From Spirochaetaceae bacterium 4572_59 (lineage in GTDB: Bacteria; Spirochaetota; Spirochaetia; DSM-2461): DNA of 46,726 nucleotides. Shown here piece after piece: positions 27,859 through 36,111 of this stretch. The position numbers and the translations under genes are program-made. The stretch is from contig NBMC01000037.1 in the NCBI GenBank assembly GCA_002084805.1, positions 1 to 46,726 on the forward strand. Direction: 5' to 3'. The notes below the pieces were generated by a model. The model saw nothing but the letters and a program-made list of their open reading frames with translations. It was not told where the DNA came from and searched no databases. Positions within the stretch are counted from its first letter, which is position 1, and each line of letters begins with the position of its first letter.

Positions 27859-27971
27859 TTATTTCCTATAGGGGAACGCCCCATATCGATCCAGATCTTC
27901 CCGCAGATAAACCATTCCGGAAAGCCAGAGGGGAAGGGGTACGGGGGGAAGGGAGACTCCATGAATTTTTC
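27859..27971 (-). pseudogene. C-terminal stub of an unidentified protein
   Basis: Between the aldose epimerase and the MFS gene, one minus-strand frame reads like the end of a real protein (IHGVSLPPVPLPLWLSG, then MVYLREDLDRYGAFPYRK and a stop). It has no ribosome site, and its upstream frame runs into the epimerase gene. I do not recognise the family. It may be the remnant of a deleted gene, or chance. Confidence 0.35.
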
Positions 27972-28838
27972 CTATGAGAGTGTCAGGGTATAGTAACAGT
28001 TAAACTCAGCTCCAGCCGCTAAGCGGACTAACCCTTCTTTCTTTCCAAAATCAGAGGAGTCACCCTCTGTAGAATCAATGCCATACCAGGGTTCAAGACA
28101 GACATAAGGAGCCTTTTTCCCAGCGATAGTCCATATTCCGAAATAAGGAAATCCATTGAAATCCATCTGAACAGAACGGACGGACTTATCACTGCCAAGA
28201 GTGACAGAGTCGGATTTGAGATCAGAGAAGATCAGAGCACCCCTGTCAAACAGAGAAAAATCCAGATCCAGTCTATCCTGATTATCAAGAGCCAGCTCTT
28301 TTTCTCCTGTAAGAAAATCATTTTTAAGACGGCGGAAAACTTTTTCAGGCTGATTGAATTTCAAATAATAATCTGAAAATTCCAATTTCTCATCCAAAGG
28401 ACAAAGAAAACCGGGATGGGCTCCGATTGAGAAAAGGAGTTCCTCCTCTGCAGGATTCTCTATATGATAATCTACCGTAAGGGTATTGCCGTTCAAACGA
28501 TAGCTGATATCCAGAATAAAGGGAAAAGGGTACTGTTTCCGGGTTTCAGCACAGTCTCTCAAACGGAAAGCGACCTCTTGCTCATTCTTTTTTATCACTT
28601 CAAAATCACTAGTCCTGGCAAATCCATGATTTCCCAGGTTCAGCTTATGACCTTTCCACTCCCACCCCGCTTCAGGCATAGCCCCCACAACAGGAAAAAG
28701 CTGGGGAGAACTGCCGGCCCAGGAGTCGGAACTACCTCCCCAGAGATACTCTTTTCCCTTAAGTTTCAGACTTTTCATCTCCGCACCTGCTGAATAGATT
28801 CTGAGAGAGAGCATTTCATTTGATAAATCGGTAAACAT
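27972..28838 (-). CDS. Aldose 1-epimerase family protein (LacX-like)
   Basis: 288 residues with the galactose-mutarotase fold pattern. Likely catalytic residues are the histidine in LGNHGFAR (~70-77), the histidine in IGAHPGF (~137-143), and the glutamate in VCLEPWYG (~244-251). The early YLWGGSSDSWAGSSPQLFPVVG block is typical of the LacX-like branch. It should interconvert alpha and beta anomers of an aldose in the cytoplasm. The ribosome site is GAAGGATTAGAAG. It is divergent from cvfB, with a striking inverted repeat between them. Confidence 0.88.
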   Translation of the reverse strand: MFTDLSNEMLSLRIYSAGAEMKSLKLKGKEYLWGGSSDSWAGSSPQLFPVVGAMPEAGWEWKGHKLNLGNHGFARTSDFEVIKKNEQEVAFRLRDCAETRKQYPFPFILDISYRLNGNTLTVDYHIENPAEEELLFSIGAHPGFLCPLDEKLEFSDYYLKFNQPEKVFRRLKNDFLTGEKELALDNQDRLDLDFSLFDRGALIFSDLKSDSVTLGSDKSVRSVQMDFNGFPYFGIWTIAGKKAPYVCLEPWYGIDSTEGDSSDFGKKEGLVRLAAGAEFNCYYTLTLS

Positions 28839-28867
28839 ATCTTCTAATCCTTCACTTTTCTTATTTT

Positions 28868-28902
28868 ATATGGGGATATACTATACTATTTTATCCCCAT
28901 AT
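28868..28902. repeat. 11-bp inverted repeat between the epimerase and cvfB genes
   Basis: ATATGGGGATA (28868-28878) and TATCCCCATAT (28892-28902) are perfect complements separated by 13 nt. The spacer contains overlapping -10-like hexamers on both strands (TATAGT, TATACT). It could be a two-half-site operator over the epimerase promoter. It is not followed by a T-run typical of a terminator. Confidence 0.6.
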
Positions 28903-28945
28903 TCTTTTCTTTTTAAGGGCTTTTCATGGATTAGGGCTCTGTGAA

Positions 28946-28974
28946 GTGACAAAGCAGAAAGGAAGAGCTATAAT
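28946..28974 (+). promoter_or_regulatory. cvfB promoter with a near-leaderless start
   Basis: GTGACA (28946-28951), 17-bp spacer, perfect TATAAT (28969-28974), then 9 nt to the ATG. The only purine-rich Shine-Dalgarno-like stretch lies upstream of the -10, so the message would have about 2-3 nt of leader. Confidence 0.7.
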
Positions 28975-28983
28975 TGATCCCTT

Positions 28984-29832
28984 ATGAATGAAGAAAAAGA
29001 TACGATCACATCCGGTCGCTACTACACACTTACAGTAAAACGTTATACCGGTCGTTTTTATATGCTCGAGGGAAAGGGTGAACAGATTCCCCTTCTTGCC
29101 TCCGAAGCTCCCGAGCAGATGAAACCGGGTACTGAGATAGAGGTTTTTGTATTCCTTGACGGGAAAGACGGCCTGAGAGCCACCACAAAAAAACCTTATG
29201 CCTGCCTGGGAGAATTTGCTGCCATGGAAGTCGTTTCCACCACTGAATTCGGTGTTTTCCTGGACTGGGGAATCAAGAAAGACCTCTTTGTTCCGGCACA
29301 ACTGCTCCGTAAAGAACTTCAGGAAGGAGATATCTGCGTTGTACAGGTAATCCCCGACTATGACGGAGTTGCTGTTATCGGAACCGGAAAGTTCGATGAG
29401 TTTTTTGAAGAAGACACATCGGCCCTTAAAGAGAACCAGAAAGTGGAATGCCTTGTATTCGGTTATAACGAAGCAGGAATCCGCGTCATCCTTGATAGCA
29501 AATACAAGGGACTACTCTACCGGAACGAAGTTTTTGAAGAACTGAATATCGGAGACAAATGCACAGCCTATATTAAAAAGATACGGGAAGACGGACTGAT
29601 TGATGCCTCCTTGAGACGACAGGGGTTCAGAGAATCCACAGATGATGCCCGCTCTGTTATCTTACGGGCCTTGAAAGCTGCCGGCGGGTACCTCCCCCTT
29701 TATGATAAAAGCAATCCTGAGGAGATTAAGCGAACTCTCAAAATGAGTAAGAAAATCTTCAAAAAAACTGTGGGCGGTCTCTATAGAGAGAAAAAAATAT
29801 CCATGGAAGAAAAGGGCATAAAACTGCTGTAA
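28984..29832 (+). CDS. CvfB/YitL-like S1 RNA-binding protein
   Basis: 282 residues in the CvfB layout: three S1-like OB-fold segments followed by a winged-helix C-terminus. Visible blocks are AAMEVVSTTEFGVFLDWGIKKDLFVPAQ (~78-105, S1), GIRVILDSKYKGLLYRNEVF (S1) with the linker IKKIREDGLIDASLRRQGF, and the tail GYLPLYDKSNPEEIKRTLKMSKKIFKKTVGGLYR, which is diagnostic for the family. CvfB binds RNA and affects expression post-transcriptionally in other bacteria; a specific role here is unknown. Single-gene unit with a strong terminator. Confidence 0.87.
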   Translation: MNEEKDTITSGRYYTLTVKRYTGRFYMLEGKGEQIPLLASEAPEQMKPGTEIEVFVFLDGKDGLRATTKKPYACLGEFAAMEVVSTTEFGVFLDWGIKKDLFVPAQLLRKELQEGDICVVQVIPDYDGVAVIGTGKFDEFFEEDTSALKENQKVECLVFGYNEAGIRVILDSKYKGLLYRNEVFEELNIGDKCTAYIKKIREDGLIDASLRRQGFRESTDDARSVILRALKAAGGYLPLYDKSNPEEIKRTLKMSKKIFKKTVGGLYREKKISMEEKGIKLL

Positions 29833-29852
29833 TAACCTTTCCCTCCCCCAAT

Positions 29853-29890
29853 AAAAACGGCTTGTTTCCTAGGAAATAAGCCGTTTTTTT
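29853..29890 (+). terminator. Intrinsic terminator of cvfB
   Basis: AAAACGGCTT and TTTCC pair with GGAAA and AAGCCGTTTT, with one G-T pair and a tiny loop, followed by seven Ts. Confidence 0.9.
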
Positions 29891-30307
29891 AGAATAGAAG
29901 CTACGGAGGGTTTTGAATATATCTAAGACTCCCCTGCAAAAAGTAGTATATATCGGTATTTTCACCGATATTCGAAGGAGTTCCAAAAAGTCTTATTCTA
30001 AATTTCGGAAACTTGTTGTGTTCTCACAGTCCCGCATATCAGATTTCAGGACGGATATACTGGTTGTGGAGCTCTTTAAATGTCAGCCTATTAGCGGAAT
30101 TAGACCTTCATTCCCGGATTTTAAAGACAGGTATTATCTCTTGAACAAGAGATCTAATCTAATAGAACAGTTATCCTGCACGCTATATAACTACCGGATT
30201 TCCGCTATTATATTGCACATAGCATAACAATCCCCCACGACAACAAGCCCTACTTCCATTGTTCTAAGCGGGATATGTTCGAATAATGCGCAATAACTCA
30301 AGATGAC
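29891..30307. other. Intergenic region with no recognisable gene
   Basis: The plus strand has an open frame of about 100 codons (29913-30227), but its translation is low-complexity and basic, has no ribosome site and no recognisable domain. A perfect 8-bp stem-loop (ATATCGGT and complement, 29950-29971) is present. I see no tRNA-like folding. Confidence 0.5.
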
Positions 30308-30321
30308 TGTTCAATTGAACA
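30308..30321. promoter_or_regulatory. Perfect 14-bp palindrome upstream of the diguanylate cyclase
   Basis: TGTTCAATTGAACA is a perfect palindrome about 50 bp before the start codon, in the promoter region. It looks like the operator of a dimeric regulator. The -10 could be in the AT-rich TATATT just downstream, but no -35 fits well. Confidence 0.55.
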
Positions 30322-30369
30322 AATTATGCTATATTGTGTTATTATATTAAAAATAGGAAGTTAATCGTT

Positions 30370-31770
30370 ATGCCTCTTGGTCCCTCCGGAGATATTCCCA
30401 TAAAAGAATTTCAGACAGTTCTCGCTAAACTCGGAGTTTTTCTTGATAACAATGAGACGGGAGAAAGGTTCATCAATGATATAATGACACAGTTCGGTTA
30501 TACAGAAGAAAATATGAAAAATATCAGCTGGATGGATCTTGTTCATCCGGATGACAGAGAAAATGTCAAAACCGAAATGGAACGCATAAGAAATAATGAG
30601 TCTGATAGATTCGACCAGATATACCGTATCCGGACAGTAGAGGGAGATTACAGATGGATTTACAATTCAGGGATCTTTCTTTCCCGGGACAGAGATGGGA
30701 ACCCCGCTCTTTTTCTGGGTGCCGACAGGGATATTACAACACTGAAGGAAACAGAACATAAACTATCCCAGGCATTAATGGCTGCAGAGAAAAAAACTTT
30801 TGAACTGGAGACTCTACAGGCCGCCGCTAAGACTGTGACCTCCCTAATGGAACTCGAAGAAGCTGTAGATGTTATTTTACAGCAGATTAAAAAAGTTATT
30901 CCCTACAAAACTGCTTCCGTACAAGTGCTGAAAGATGATGAACTTCATATTATTGGGACCAAGGGCTGGAACAGTCAGGAACTGAATGAACAAAAAGCAA
31001 TCCCATTATCCTCCCAAAGCCCGAACGCCCTTGTAATAAAACAAAAAGAAGCCATGTTCCTTCAAAATTTAAACAATTTTGAACTTCTGGAATCTGGTCA
31101 TCAGGGGTCTTCCTGGATTGGTGTTCCTCTGATTATCAATGATAAAATACTTGGGCTACTATCCTGTAACGGATATGCGACAGATGATTTTAATAAAGAG
31201 CAGCTAGTCCTGGCAGAAGGATTCGGAGATTTTATGGCAATTGCCATTCATAATGTTCAAACCCATGAGAGGGTGGTCCAACAAACATTAACTGACCCCC
31301 TTACAGGAATTAATAACCGCCGCTGTTTTTATGACAATGGAGAAAAACTCTTTTTCCAGGCAAAACGTTACAACCGGCCTTTATCGGTTTTAATGATAGA
31401 CCTTGATAATTTTAAAAACGTAAATGATCAGTACGGTCATAAAACCGGTGATGAAGTATTGGTGGCGTCTTCCCTTGTTTTTAAGGATACTATCAGAAAA
31501 TCTGATCAGCTCTACCGCTACGGAGGAGAGGAGTTCTGCATTATTCTGCCAGAGACAGATCAGAAAACCACACAAATCATTGCCGACAGAATTCTGGAAA
31601 GAATACGGACAATTCAGCTTCCGGACGGCAAAAAAAATATTACAGTATCAATCGGAATTACCGCATTGGATTTTGAAAAAGATAAGTCTTTTGAAGAAAC
31701 TATGTCCAGGGCGGACAAAGCGCTCTATTCAGCAAAAAATCAGGATAAAGACCGTTGGATCATTCTTTAG
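30370..31770 (+). CDS. Diguanylate cyclase with PAS and GAF sensor domains
   Basis: 466 residues that make cyclic di-GMP from GTP. Order: a PAS domain (FGYTEENMKNISWMDLVHPDDRE... to FLGADRDIT, ~20-123), a short coiled coil (~124-150), a GAF domain (~150-300, with SSWIGVPLIINDKILGLLSCNGY), and a GGDEF domain. The active-site loop is GGEEF (385-389). The inhibitory RxxD site is RKSD (376-379), five residues before it, so product inhibition is expected. No membrane helix is present, so it senses in the cytoplasm. AGGAAG precedes the ATG at 30370; the longer frame starts with a TTG and lacks a ribosome site. Confidence 0.93.
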   Translation: MPLGPSGDIPIKEFQTVLAKLGVFLDNNETGERFINDIMTQFGYTEENMKNISWMDLVHPDDRENVKTEMERIRNNESDRFDQIYRIRTVEGDYRWIYNSGIFLSRDRDGNPALFLGADRDITTLKETEHKLSQALMAAEKKTFELETLQAAAKTVTSLMELEEAVDVILQQIKKVIPYKTASVQVLKDDELHIIGTKGWNSQELNEQKAIPLSSQSPNALVIKQKEAMFLQNLNNFELLESGHQGSSWIGVPLIINDKILGLLSCNGYATDDFNKEQLVLAEGFGDFMAIAIHNVQTHERVVQQTLTDPLTGINNRRCFYDNGEKLFFQAKRYNRPLSVLMIDLDNFKNVNDQYGHKTGDEVLVASSLVFKDTIRKSDQLYRYGGEEFCIILPETDQKTTQIIADRILERIRTIQLPDGKKNITVSIGITALDFEKDKSFEETMSRADKALYSAKNQDKDRWIIL

Positions 31771-31784
31771 AATTTCCTGAATTA

Positions 31785-32513
31785 TCAGTAATCAGTCAGA
31801 GTCAGATCAATTTCAGAGATACAGCTATCATCATAATGCGATCCGGCATAGACATCGCTGATTACAATTTTAAGCCCCGTAAAGCCATAAATTTCCAGAA
31901 TCAGCCTGATATTCATCTCCTCATTAAAATCAAACATGGTCATATGCAGATCATCTAGTATCATATGAAAAAGATCCGGGTAGTCCTGGGAGAACTGTTG
32001 CACTATCTCTCTGAAAAACGTCCATTGGATATCAACGCTCTCCCCCATCATGAAGGATTGAACGTCCCTGTGATCTTCCAGAAGAAGATTTTCTCGGAAG
32101 AGCATCTCCTGTGTAAAGTAGAGAGAATAATCCAGTTCGCTGACCAGCCCCGGAGCAGTCAGCCCCGCGACAAAGTAGAATGATATATTTTTTATACGGT
32201 TATTTTTGAGGAAAAGTCTCTTTGAAAGGGCAAAGCCGTTTACAATGGCAAACTCCTCGATCCCGCGGTTTGTCTGAATCAGAACCGACTCACCTACCCC
32301 GTTTCCCGGAACCCCTTCCACCCAGGCCGTATGATAATCACCATCAAAAAGTGCATCCGGACCATAGGTCACAGTTTTTCCCTTTAATGACTCAGTCAGG
32401 GAGGAACTGCTCCAGAGAGACTCATCCGATAAGACTTCCAGATTCTGCCACTCTGCCTGCAGAGTGACAAAACAAAAGAGCATCAGTACCACTAAAATCT
32501 GTTTTAATTCCAT
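31785..32513 (-). CDS. Secreted protein with NADase-type glycan-binding (discoidin-like) domain
   Basis: 242 residues: a Sec signal peptide (MELKQILVVLMLFCFVTLQA) followed by a domain with the pattern GPDALFDGDYHTAWVEGVPGNGVGE, then FAIVNGF and KNNRIKNISF. This is the NADase-type glycan-binding domain, which I recall as common in spirochaete surface proteins. It probably acts outside the inner membrane; no catalytic domain is seen. I start at the ATG at 32513, since the signal peptide begins there and TATAAT ends 7 nt before it. It is convergent with the diguanylate cyclase, 14 nt apart. Confidence 0.75.
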   Translation of the reverse strand: MELKQILVVLMLFCFVTLQAEWQNLEVLSDESLWSSSSLTESLKGKTVTYGPDALFDGDYHTAWVEGVPGNGVGESVLIQTNRGIEEFAIVNGFALSKRLFLKNNRIKNISFYFVAGLTAPGLVSELDYSLYFTQEMLFRENLLLEDHRDVQSFMMGESVDIQWTFFREIVQQFSQDYPDLFHMILDDLHMTMFDFNEEMNIRLILEIYGFTGLKIVISDVYAGSHYDDSCISEIDLTLTDY

Positions 32514-32520
32514 TCTTTTA

Positions 32521-32526
32521 ATTATA
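32521..32526 (-). promoter_or_regulatory. -10 box giving a probable leaderless start
   Basis: A perfect TATAAT on the minus strand ends 7 nt before the ATG at 32513. The -35 is weak. The upstream rhlE gene ends only 15 bp away, so this promoter overlaps the rhlE 3' end region. Confidence 0.55.
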
Positions 32527-32541
32527 GAACATATAATCGTT

Positions 32542-33681
32542 TTATGAAGATTTTCTTCTTCCATAAGAGCTTCCCTGAGGACGTGCAGCTCTCTGGGGGC
32601 GACCGGATCTCTGAAAATGTTCGCGTCCATGACTGCCACCCTGAGGAGTCTCTACTTGTACAGGAACAAAGTTCTGCGCCCGGACCTGTTTGATAGAGGA
32701 CTTCAGAAGAGTCTCAATTCTCTGTAACAGTTTCTTTTCATCAGAAGAAACAAATGAGATAGCAGTTCCCGACTTTCCTGCCCTACCGGTTCTACCAATA
32801 CGGTGAACATAGTCCTCAGGAACCTGAGGCAGATCAAAGTTGACAACATGAGTAAGCTCTTCCAGATGGATTCCTCTGGCGGCGACATCGGTTGCTACCA
32901 GCACCTGAAGGTCTCCCTGCTTAAACTGACTGAGAGCACGGGTTCTTGCCCCCTGGCTCTTGTCTCCATGGATGGCGGCAGAGGGTATTTTCCCCTGGGC
33001 AAGCTGCTTGGCAAGACGGTTGGCACCGTGCTTTGTTCTGACAAATACCAGAACCTGATACCAGCCTTCGGTTTTTATTAAATGCGCCAGAAGATGGCGT
33101 TTCTGTGTTTTATCAACATGGTGGACAAACTGCTCTACCTTTTCGGCAGCAGTATTACGCCCGGCTACTTCTACTGACACAGGATTATTCAGCAGACCGT
33201 TAGCCAGTTTCCGTATATCCTTATCATAAGTAGCAGAAAACATCAGATTCTGTCTTTTTGCCGGCAGGTATTTCAAAATTTTCTGAATATCACGAATAAA
33301 TCCCATATCCAGCATCCTGTCCGCTTCATCCAGAATTAGAGTTTCAATCTGATCCAGGTTTATGGTCCTCAGTTTCAGATATTTACCATAGTCTTTAAAA
33401 CTCTCTCCTACCTGATCAGCCAGCTCTCTTGTGGGTGTTAAGACCAGAGCTCTGGGAGTTCTGTTTCTTTTTTGAGAATCATCAGAATCACTGAGACGGT
33501 GCAGGATAGGCAGGGCAAATGCCGCGGTCTTACCTGTTCCTGTCTGAGCACCGCCCAGAACATCTTTCCCTTCCAGTATGGCCGGTATAGCCTTAGACTG
33601 AATGGGAGTCATTTCCTTATACCCTCTTGATTCGACGGCATCCAAAAGTTCGGACCTCAGGCCCGATGTATTAAAATTCAT
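32542..33681 (-). CDS. rhlE: DEAD-box RNA helicase RhlE with an in-frame deletion of core motifs
   Basis: 379 residues. The Q-motif (GYKEMTPIQ), Walker A (AQTGTGKT, 45-52), motif Ia (PTRELADQV, 83-91), DEAD (118-121), SAT, motif IV (VLVFVRTKHGANRLA) and VI (HRIGRTGRAG) are all present. A basic RG-rich tail follows. After KYLKLRT (residue 106) the sequence passes directly to INLDQIETLILDEADRM. The family normally has about 38 residues here, with the GG and TPGR (Ib) motifs that contact RNA. The loss is in frame, near 33363. The helicase may be inactive or impaired. AGGAG lies 7 nt before the ATG. Confidence 0.88.
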   Translation of the reverse strand: MNFNTSGLRSELLDAVESRGYKEMTPIQSKAIPAILEGKDVLGGAQTGTGKTAAFALPILHRLSDSDDSQKRNRTPRALVLTPTRELADQVGESFKDYGKYLKLRTINLDQIETLILDEADRMLDMGFIRDIQKILKYLPAKRQNLMFSATYDKDIRKLANGLLNNPVSVEVAGRNTAAEKVEQFVHHVDKTQKRHLLAHLIKTEGWYQVLVFVRTKHGANRLAKQLAQGKIPSAAIHGDKSQGARTRALSQFKQGDLQVLVATDVAARGIHLEELTHVVNFDLPQVPEDYVHRIGRTGRAGKSGTAISFVSSDEKKLLQRIETLLKSSIKQVRAQNFVPVQVETPQGGSHGREHFQRSGRPQRAARPQGSSYGRRKSS

Positions 33682-34038
33682 GAGATATCTCCTAAACCAG
33701 ACTCCCTTTAGGTAAATAAAGAAAGTTCTGTATGCAACCAGCCCACAATGTTTAATTGCTCCAGTTTAGGCGATTATATATTTTGAAATGAGTTGTTAAC
33801 CGGAAAATTCAACGAGATAGAGACAAGAAAATAGCATGAACAAAAAAGAATGTACAGCCCCGGGGTCGCCATCCCTTTGTGAAGCTTATCTGAAACCATA
33901 CTGCAACGTCTCTTCATATTCCTGAAATACATTCCTATATTCACTTCATACGCCATGCCATAACTACCCCTAGTATTACATCTGTAAGCGGGGGTTTCCC
34001 TCTTACAAAAATAAACTATGGAATGGAGATATAAGATT
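33682..34038. other. Intergenic region between divergent rhlE and porin genes
   Basis: No gene is convincing here. On the rhlE side, CCTAAA (33691-33696) can pair with TTTAGG (33707-33712); on the mRNA this 6-bp stem would cover part of the rhlE ribosome site. On the porin side the leader has a GGAG ribosome site about 10 nt before the ATG and a TTACA-TC-TGTAA mini-palindrome. I could not assign clear promoters. Confidence 0.45.
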
Positions 34039-35187
34039 ATGAAAAAGACTCTTGTTCTTGTAACAATCGTCCTGGCCATGATGGCTGCCCCTACTTTTGC
34101 TGAAGCAACTGTTTCCGGAGAATTCGATTACAGTGCCATGATCAACGGTGATGAAGTTAGCGGTGAGTTTGACAAGGCTGAAATCAATATTGTAGCCGAT
34201 ATTGATGAAAACAATGTTTTAAAAATAGAAATTGAAGACAAAAAGAAAGTTGAAACTCTTTCTGGTATTTCTCCCCAGTTCAGCCATGCAAAAGTCATAA
34301 CAGACTGGAGCGCTGTGCTTGGTATTGATGAAGTAGGTATCGAAACTACCTTTGGTTACACCGACTTTGGTGGTGGTGATAACCACTACATCACAGGATA
34401 TGAGTTTGATAACTACGGTGGTACATACACAGACGTAGAAGCCGGTGCCAAAGTGGCTCTGAGCTTTGCAGAAGGTATGATTAACCCCTATGTAGCTTAT
34501 ATGTTTGAAAATTATGATAAAAAAGACTATGTATTGGATGCAAATAATAAACATGTAGATGTAAACAAGGATGGCATCGATGATTCTACTGGAACAGATG
34601 ACACAGCAGAAGTTCTGATGGGAGCTACCATCAACGTTGCCCCCTTCTGGGCAGATGTTTACTACCTGACAGCCAAAGACGGTCATACAGACGGAATCTT
34701 CGGTACTGAAGTATACGCAGGACTGGATCTGGGTGATGGCATGAAATTGGACCTGGTTGGTACTTTTCAGCAGGATATGGCTGATGTAGCCGCCGGAAAA
34801 GAGTCCATCTACGGATTTGGTGCCGCTTTCTACCTGGATGCCCTGAAAGTTGCCGTTGGCCTGGAAGGAAACGACGATCAGGCTGCAAAGTTCCTCGGTC
34901 TGGACCTTGCCTACGGGGTATCCGAAATGGTTACCCTTCGTGCCGGTTCCGCCTTCTACCTGGGTGATGAATCTGAAGATGCCCTCGTTAGTAACGGTGT
35001 AACAGCTGATGCCGACACATTCCTGAACCTGACCCTCATGGCTGAAGTAGCAGCATCTGACAATGTAACCTACACAGTTGGTTATGTAGTAGCTGACGGT
35101 ATGGGCGGAACAGCCCGTTTTATCCCCGGTGCAGAAACAGTTGCTGACGACGGTGGTGTATTCGTAGGATGTGCTGTAAACTTTTAA
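34039..35187 (+). CDS. Outer-membrane beta-barrel porin-like protein
   Basis: 382 residues with a Sec signal peptide (MKKTLVLVTIVLAMMAAPTFA) and a mature part of alternating, aromatic-rich strands (for example DVEAGAKVALSFAEGMINPYVAYMF and GFGAAFYLDALKVAVGLEG). It ends with the outer-membrane insertion signal, a C-terminal phenylalanine (CAVNF). It is strongly acidic. Likely a small-solute channel or major outer-membrane protein. GC-richer, carefully coded sequence suggests high expression. GGAG precedes the ATG at 34039. A strong terminator follows. The downstream two-component system may sense envelope conditions. Confidence 0.8.
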   Translation: MKKTLVLVTIVLAMMAAPTFAEATVSGEFDYSAMINGDEVSGEFDKAEINIVADIDENNVLKIEIEDKKKVETLSGISPQFSHAKVITDWSAVLGIDEVGIETTFGYTDFGGGDNHYITGYEFDNYGGTYTDVEAGAKVALSFAEGMINPYVAYMFENYDKKDYVLDANNKHVDVNKDGIDDSTGTDDTAEVLMGATINVAPFWADVYYLTAKDGHTDGIFGTEVYAGLDLGDGMKLDLVGTFQQDMADVAAGKESIYGFGAAFYLDALKVAVGLEGNDDQAAKFLGLDLAYGVSEMVTLRAGSAFYLGDESEDALVSNGVTADADTFLNLTLMAEVAASDNVTYTVGYVVADGMGGTARFIPGAETVADDGGVFVGCAVNF

Positions 35188-35249
35188 TCTGATTTATTAA
35201 TAAGATGCTCCGTCCGGGATAAACCTGTAAGGGGTGGCACAAATACTAA

Positions 35250-35284
35250 AAAGACTGGTTTGTATTATTACAAACCAGTTTTTT
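35250..35284 (+). terminator. Intrinsic terminator of the porin gene
   Basis: ACTGGTTTGTA pairs perfectly with TACAAACCAGT around a 4-nt loop, followed by six Ts. The A-run before it also makes it work on the opposite strand. Confidence 0.92.
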
Positions 35285-35324
35285 ATTTTGTTTTAGCATT
35301 TGTTATTTTGTTCTAGCATTTGTC
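35285..35324 (+). repeat. Two 20-bp direct repeats before the response-regulator gene
   Basis: The two units (35285-35304 and 35305-35324) share ATTTTGTT-TAGCATTTGT and differ at only two positions (T/C in the middle, T/C at the end). They sit ~90 bp before the response regulator and right after the porin terminator. Direct repeats two helical turns apart fit binding by an OmpR-family regulator such as the one encoded next. Confidence 0.7.
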
Positions 35325-35412
35325 AGAATCTACAACAACTCTACACTCTTTATAGATTTTTTTTAAACCTGGCCTGATTGATCAATACGACTCTCTCAAG
35401 GATAATATAAAT

Positions 35413-36111
35413 ATGTATAACGTCCTGCTTATTGAAGATTCCGACTCCATCAGAGAAGCCGTTGAAAACTATCTAATACTGAATGATTACAGCGTTACAA
35501 GCTGCAGAAATCTCCAGGAAGCCGAATCATCCCTGAACACGAATCTGCCGGATCTGGCGGTGGTAGATGTAAACCTTCCTGATGGAAACGGTTTTTTATT
35601 TGCCAGAAAGGTTCTATCAAAAACGACCGTTCCCTTCCTGTTTCTGACAAGCCGCAGTGAAGAGTCCGATAGAATTACCGGTCTGGAACTTGGTGCCTCG
35701 GACTATATTGTAAAACCCTTCTCTCTGAAGGAGATGATACTCAGGATTGAAGCAATTAAAAAAAGGACCGAAAGCACCATACCGGGTCAAGAGTTAGACA
35801 GGAACTGCTGGAAGCTCAATGACAACATCCTGGAAATAGACCAGAACAGTCACAGGGTTTCTCTGGATGGTAATGCCCTAAAACTGACTCCCACCGAATG
35901 GGAGATTTTGAGTAAACTGATATCACATAATGGCTCAATTCTTTCACGGGAACAGATTCAGAAATCTCTCTGGAATATCTCCGATGAGAAGAGCCTGAAA
36001 ACTATCGATTCACACATTAAAAATATCCGGAACAAGTTAAAATCTCCCCATTGGATTGAAGCCGTGAGAGGATTCGGATTCCGTTTTACCGGAGATAATC
36101 GGAATGGGTAG
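35413..36111 (+). CDS. OmpR/PhoB-family response regulator
   Basis: 232 residues. Receiver domain: acidic pocket in IEDSDS (7-12), the phospho-acceptor aspartate in VVDVNLP, Thr/Ser in FLTSR, and Lys in VKPFSL. Output: a winged-helix domain (LKLTPTEWEILSKLISHNGSILSREQIQKSLW... IDSHIKNIRNKL... IEAVRGFGFRF), typical of OmpR/PhoB. It overlaps the kinase gene by 8 nt, so the two form one unit. Likely targets include its own promoter repeats and perhaps the adjacent porin gene. AAGGA lies somewhat far upstream of the ATG. Confidence 0.93.
   Translation: MYNVLLIEDSDSIREAVENYLILNDYSVTSCRNLQEAESSLNTNLPDLAVVDVNLPDGNGFLFARKVLSKTTVPFLFLTSRSEESDRITGLELGASDYIVKPFSLKEMILRIEAIKKRTESTIPGQELDRNCWKLNDNILEIDQNSHRVSLDGNALKLTPTEWEILSKLISHNGSILSREQIQKSLWNISDEKSLKTIDSHIKNIRNKLKSPHWIEAVRGFGFRFTGDNRNG

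Noticed and set aside
29913..30227. Open frame of ~104 codons on the plus strand after the cvfB terminator
   Set aside because: No ribosome site, no recognisable domain, basic low-information translation; kept only as intergenic.
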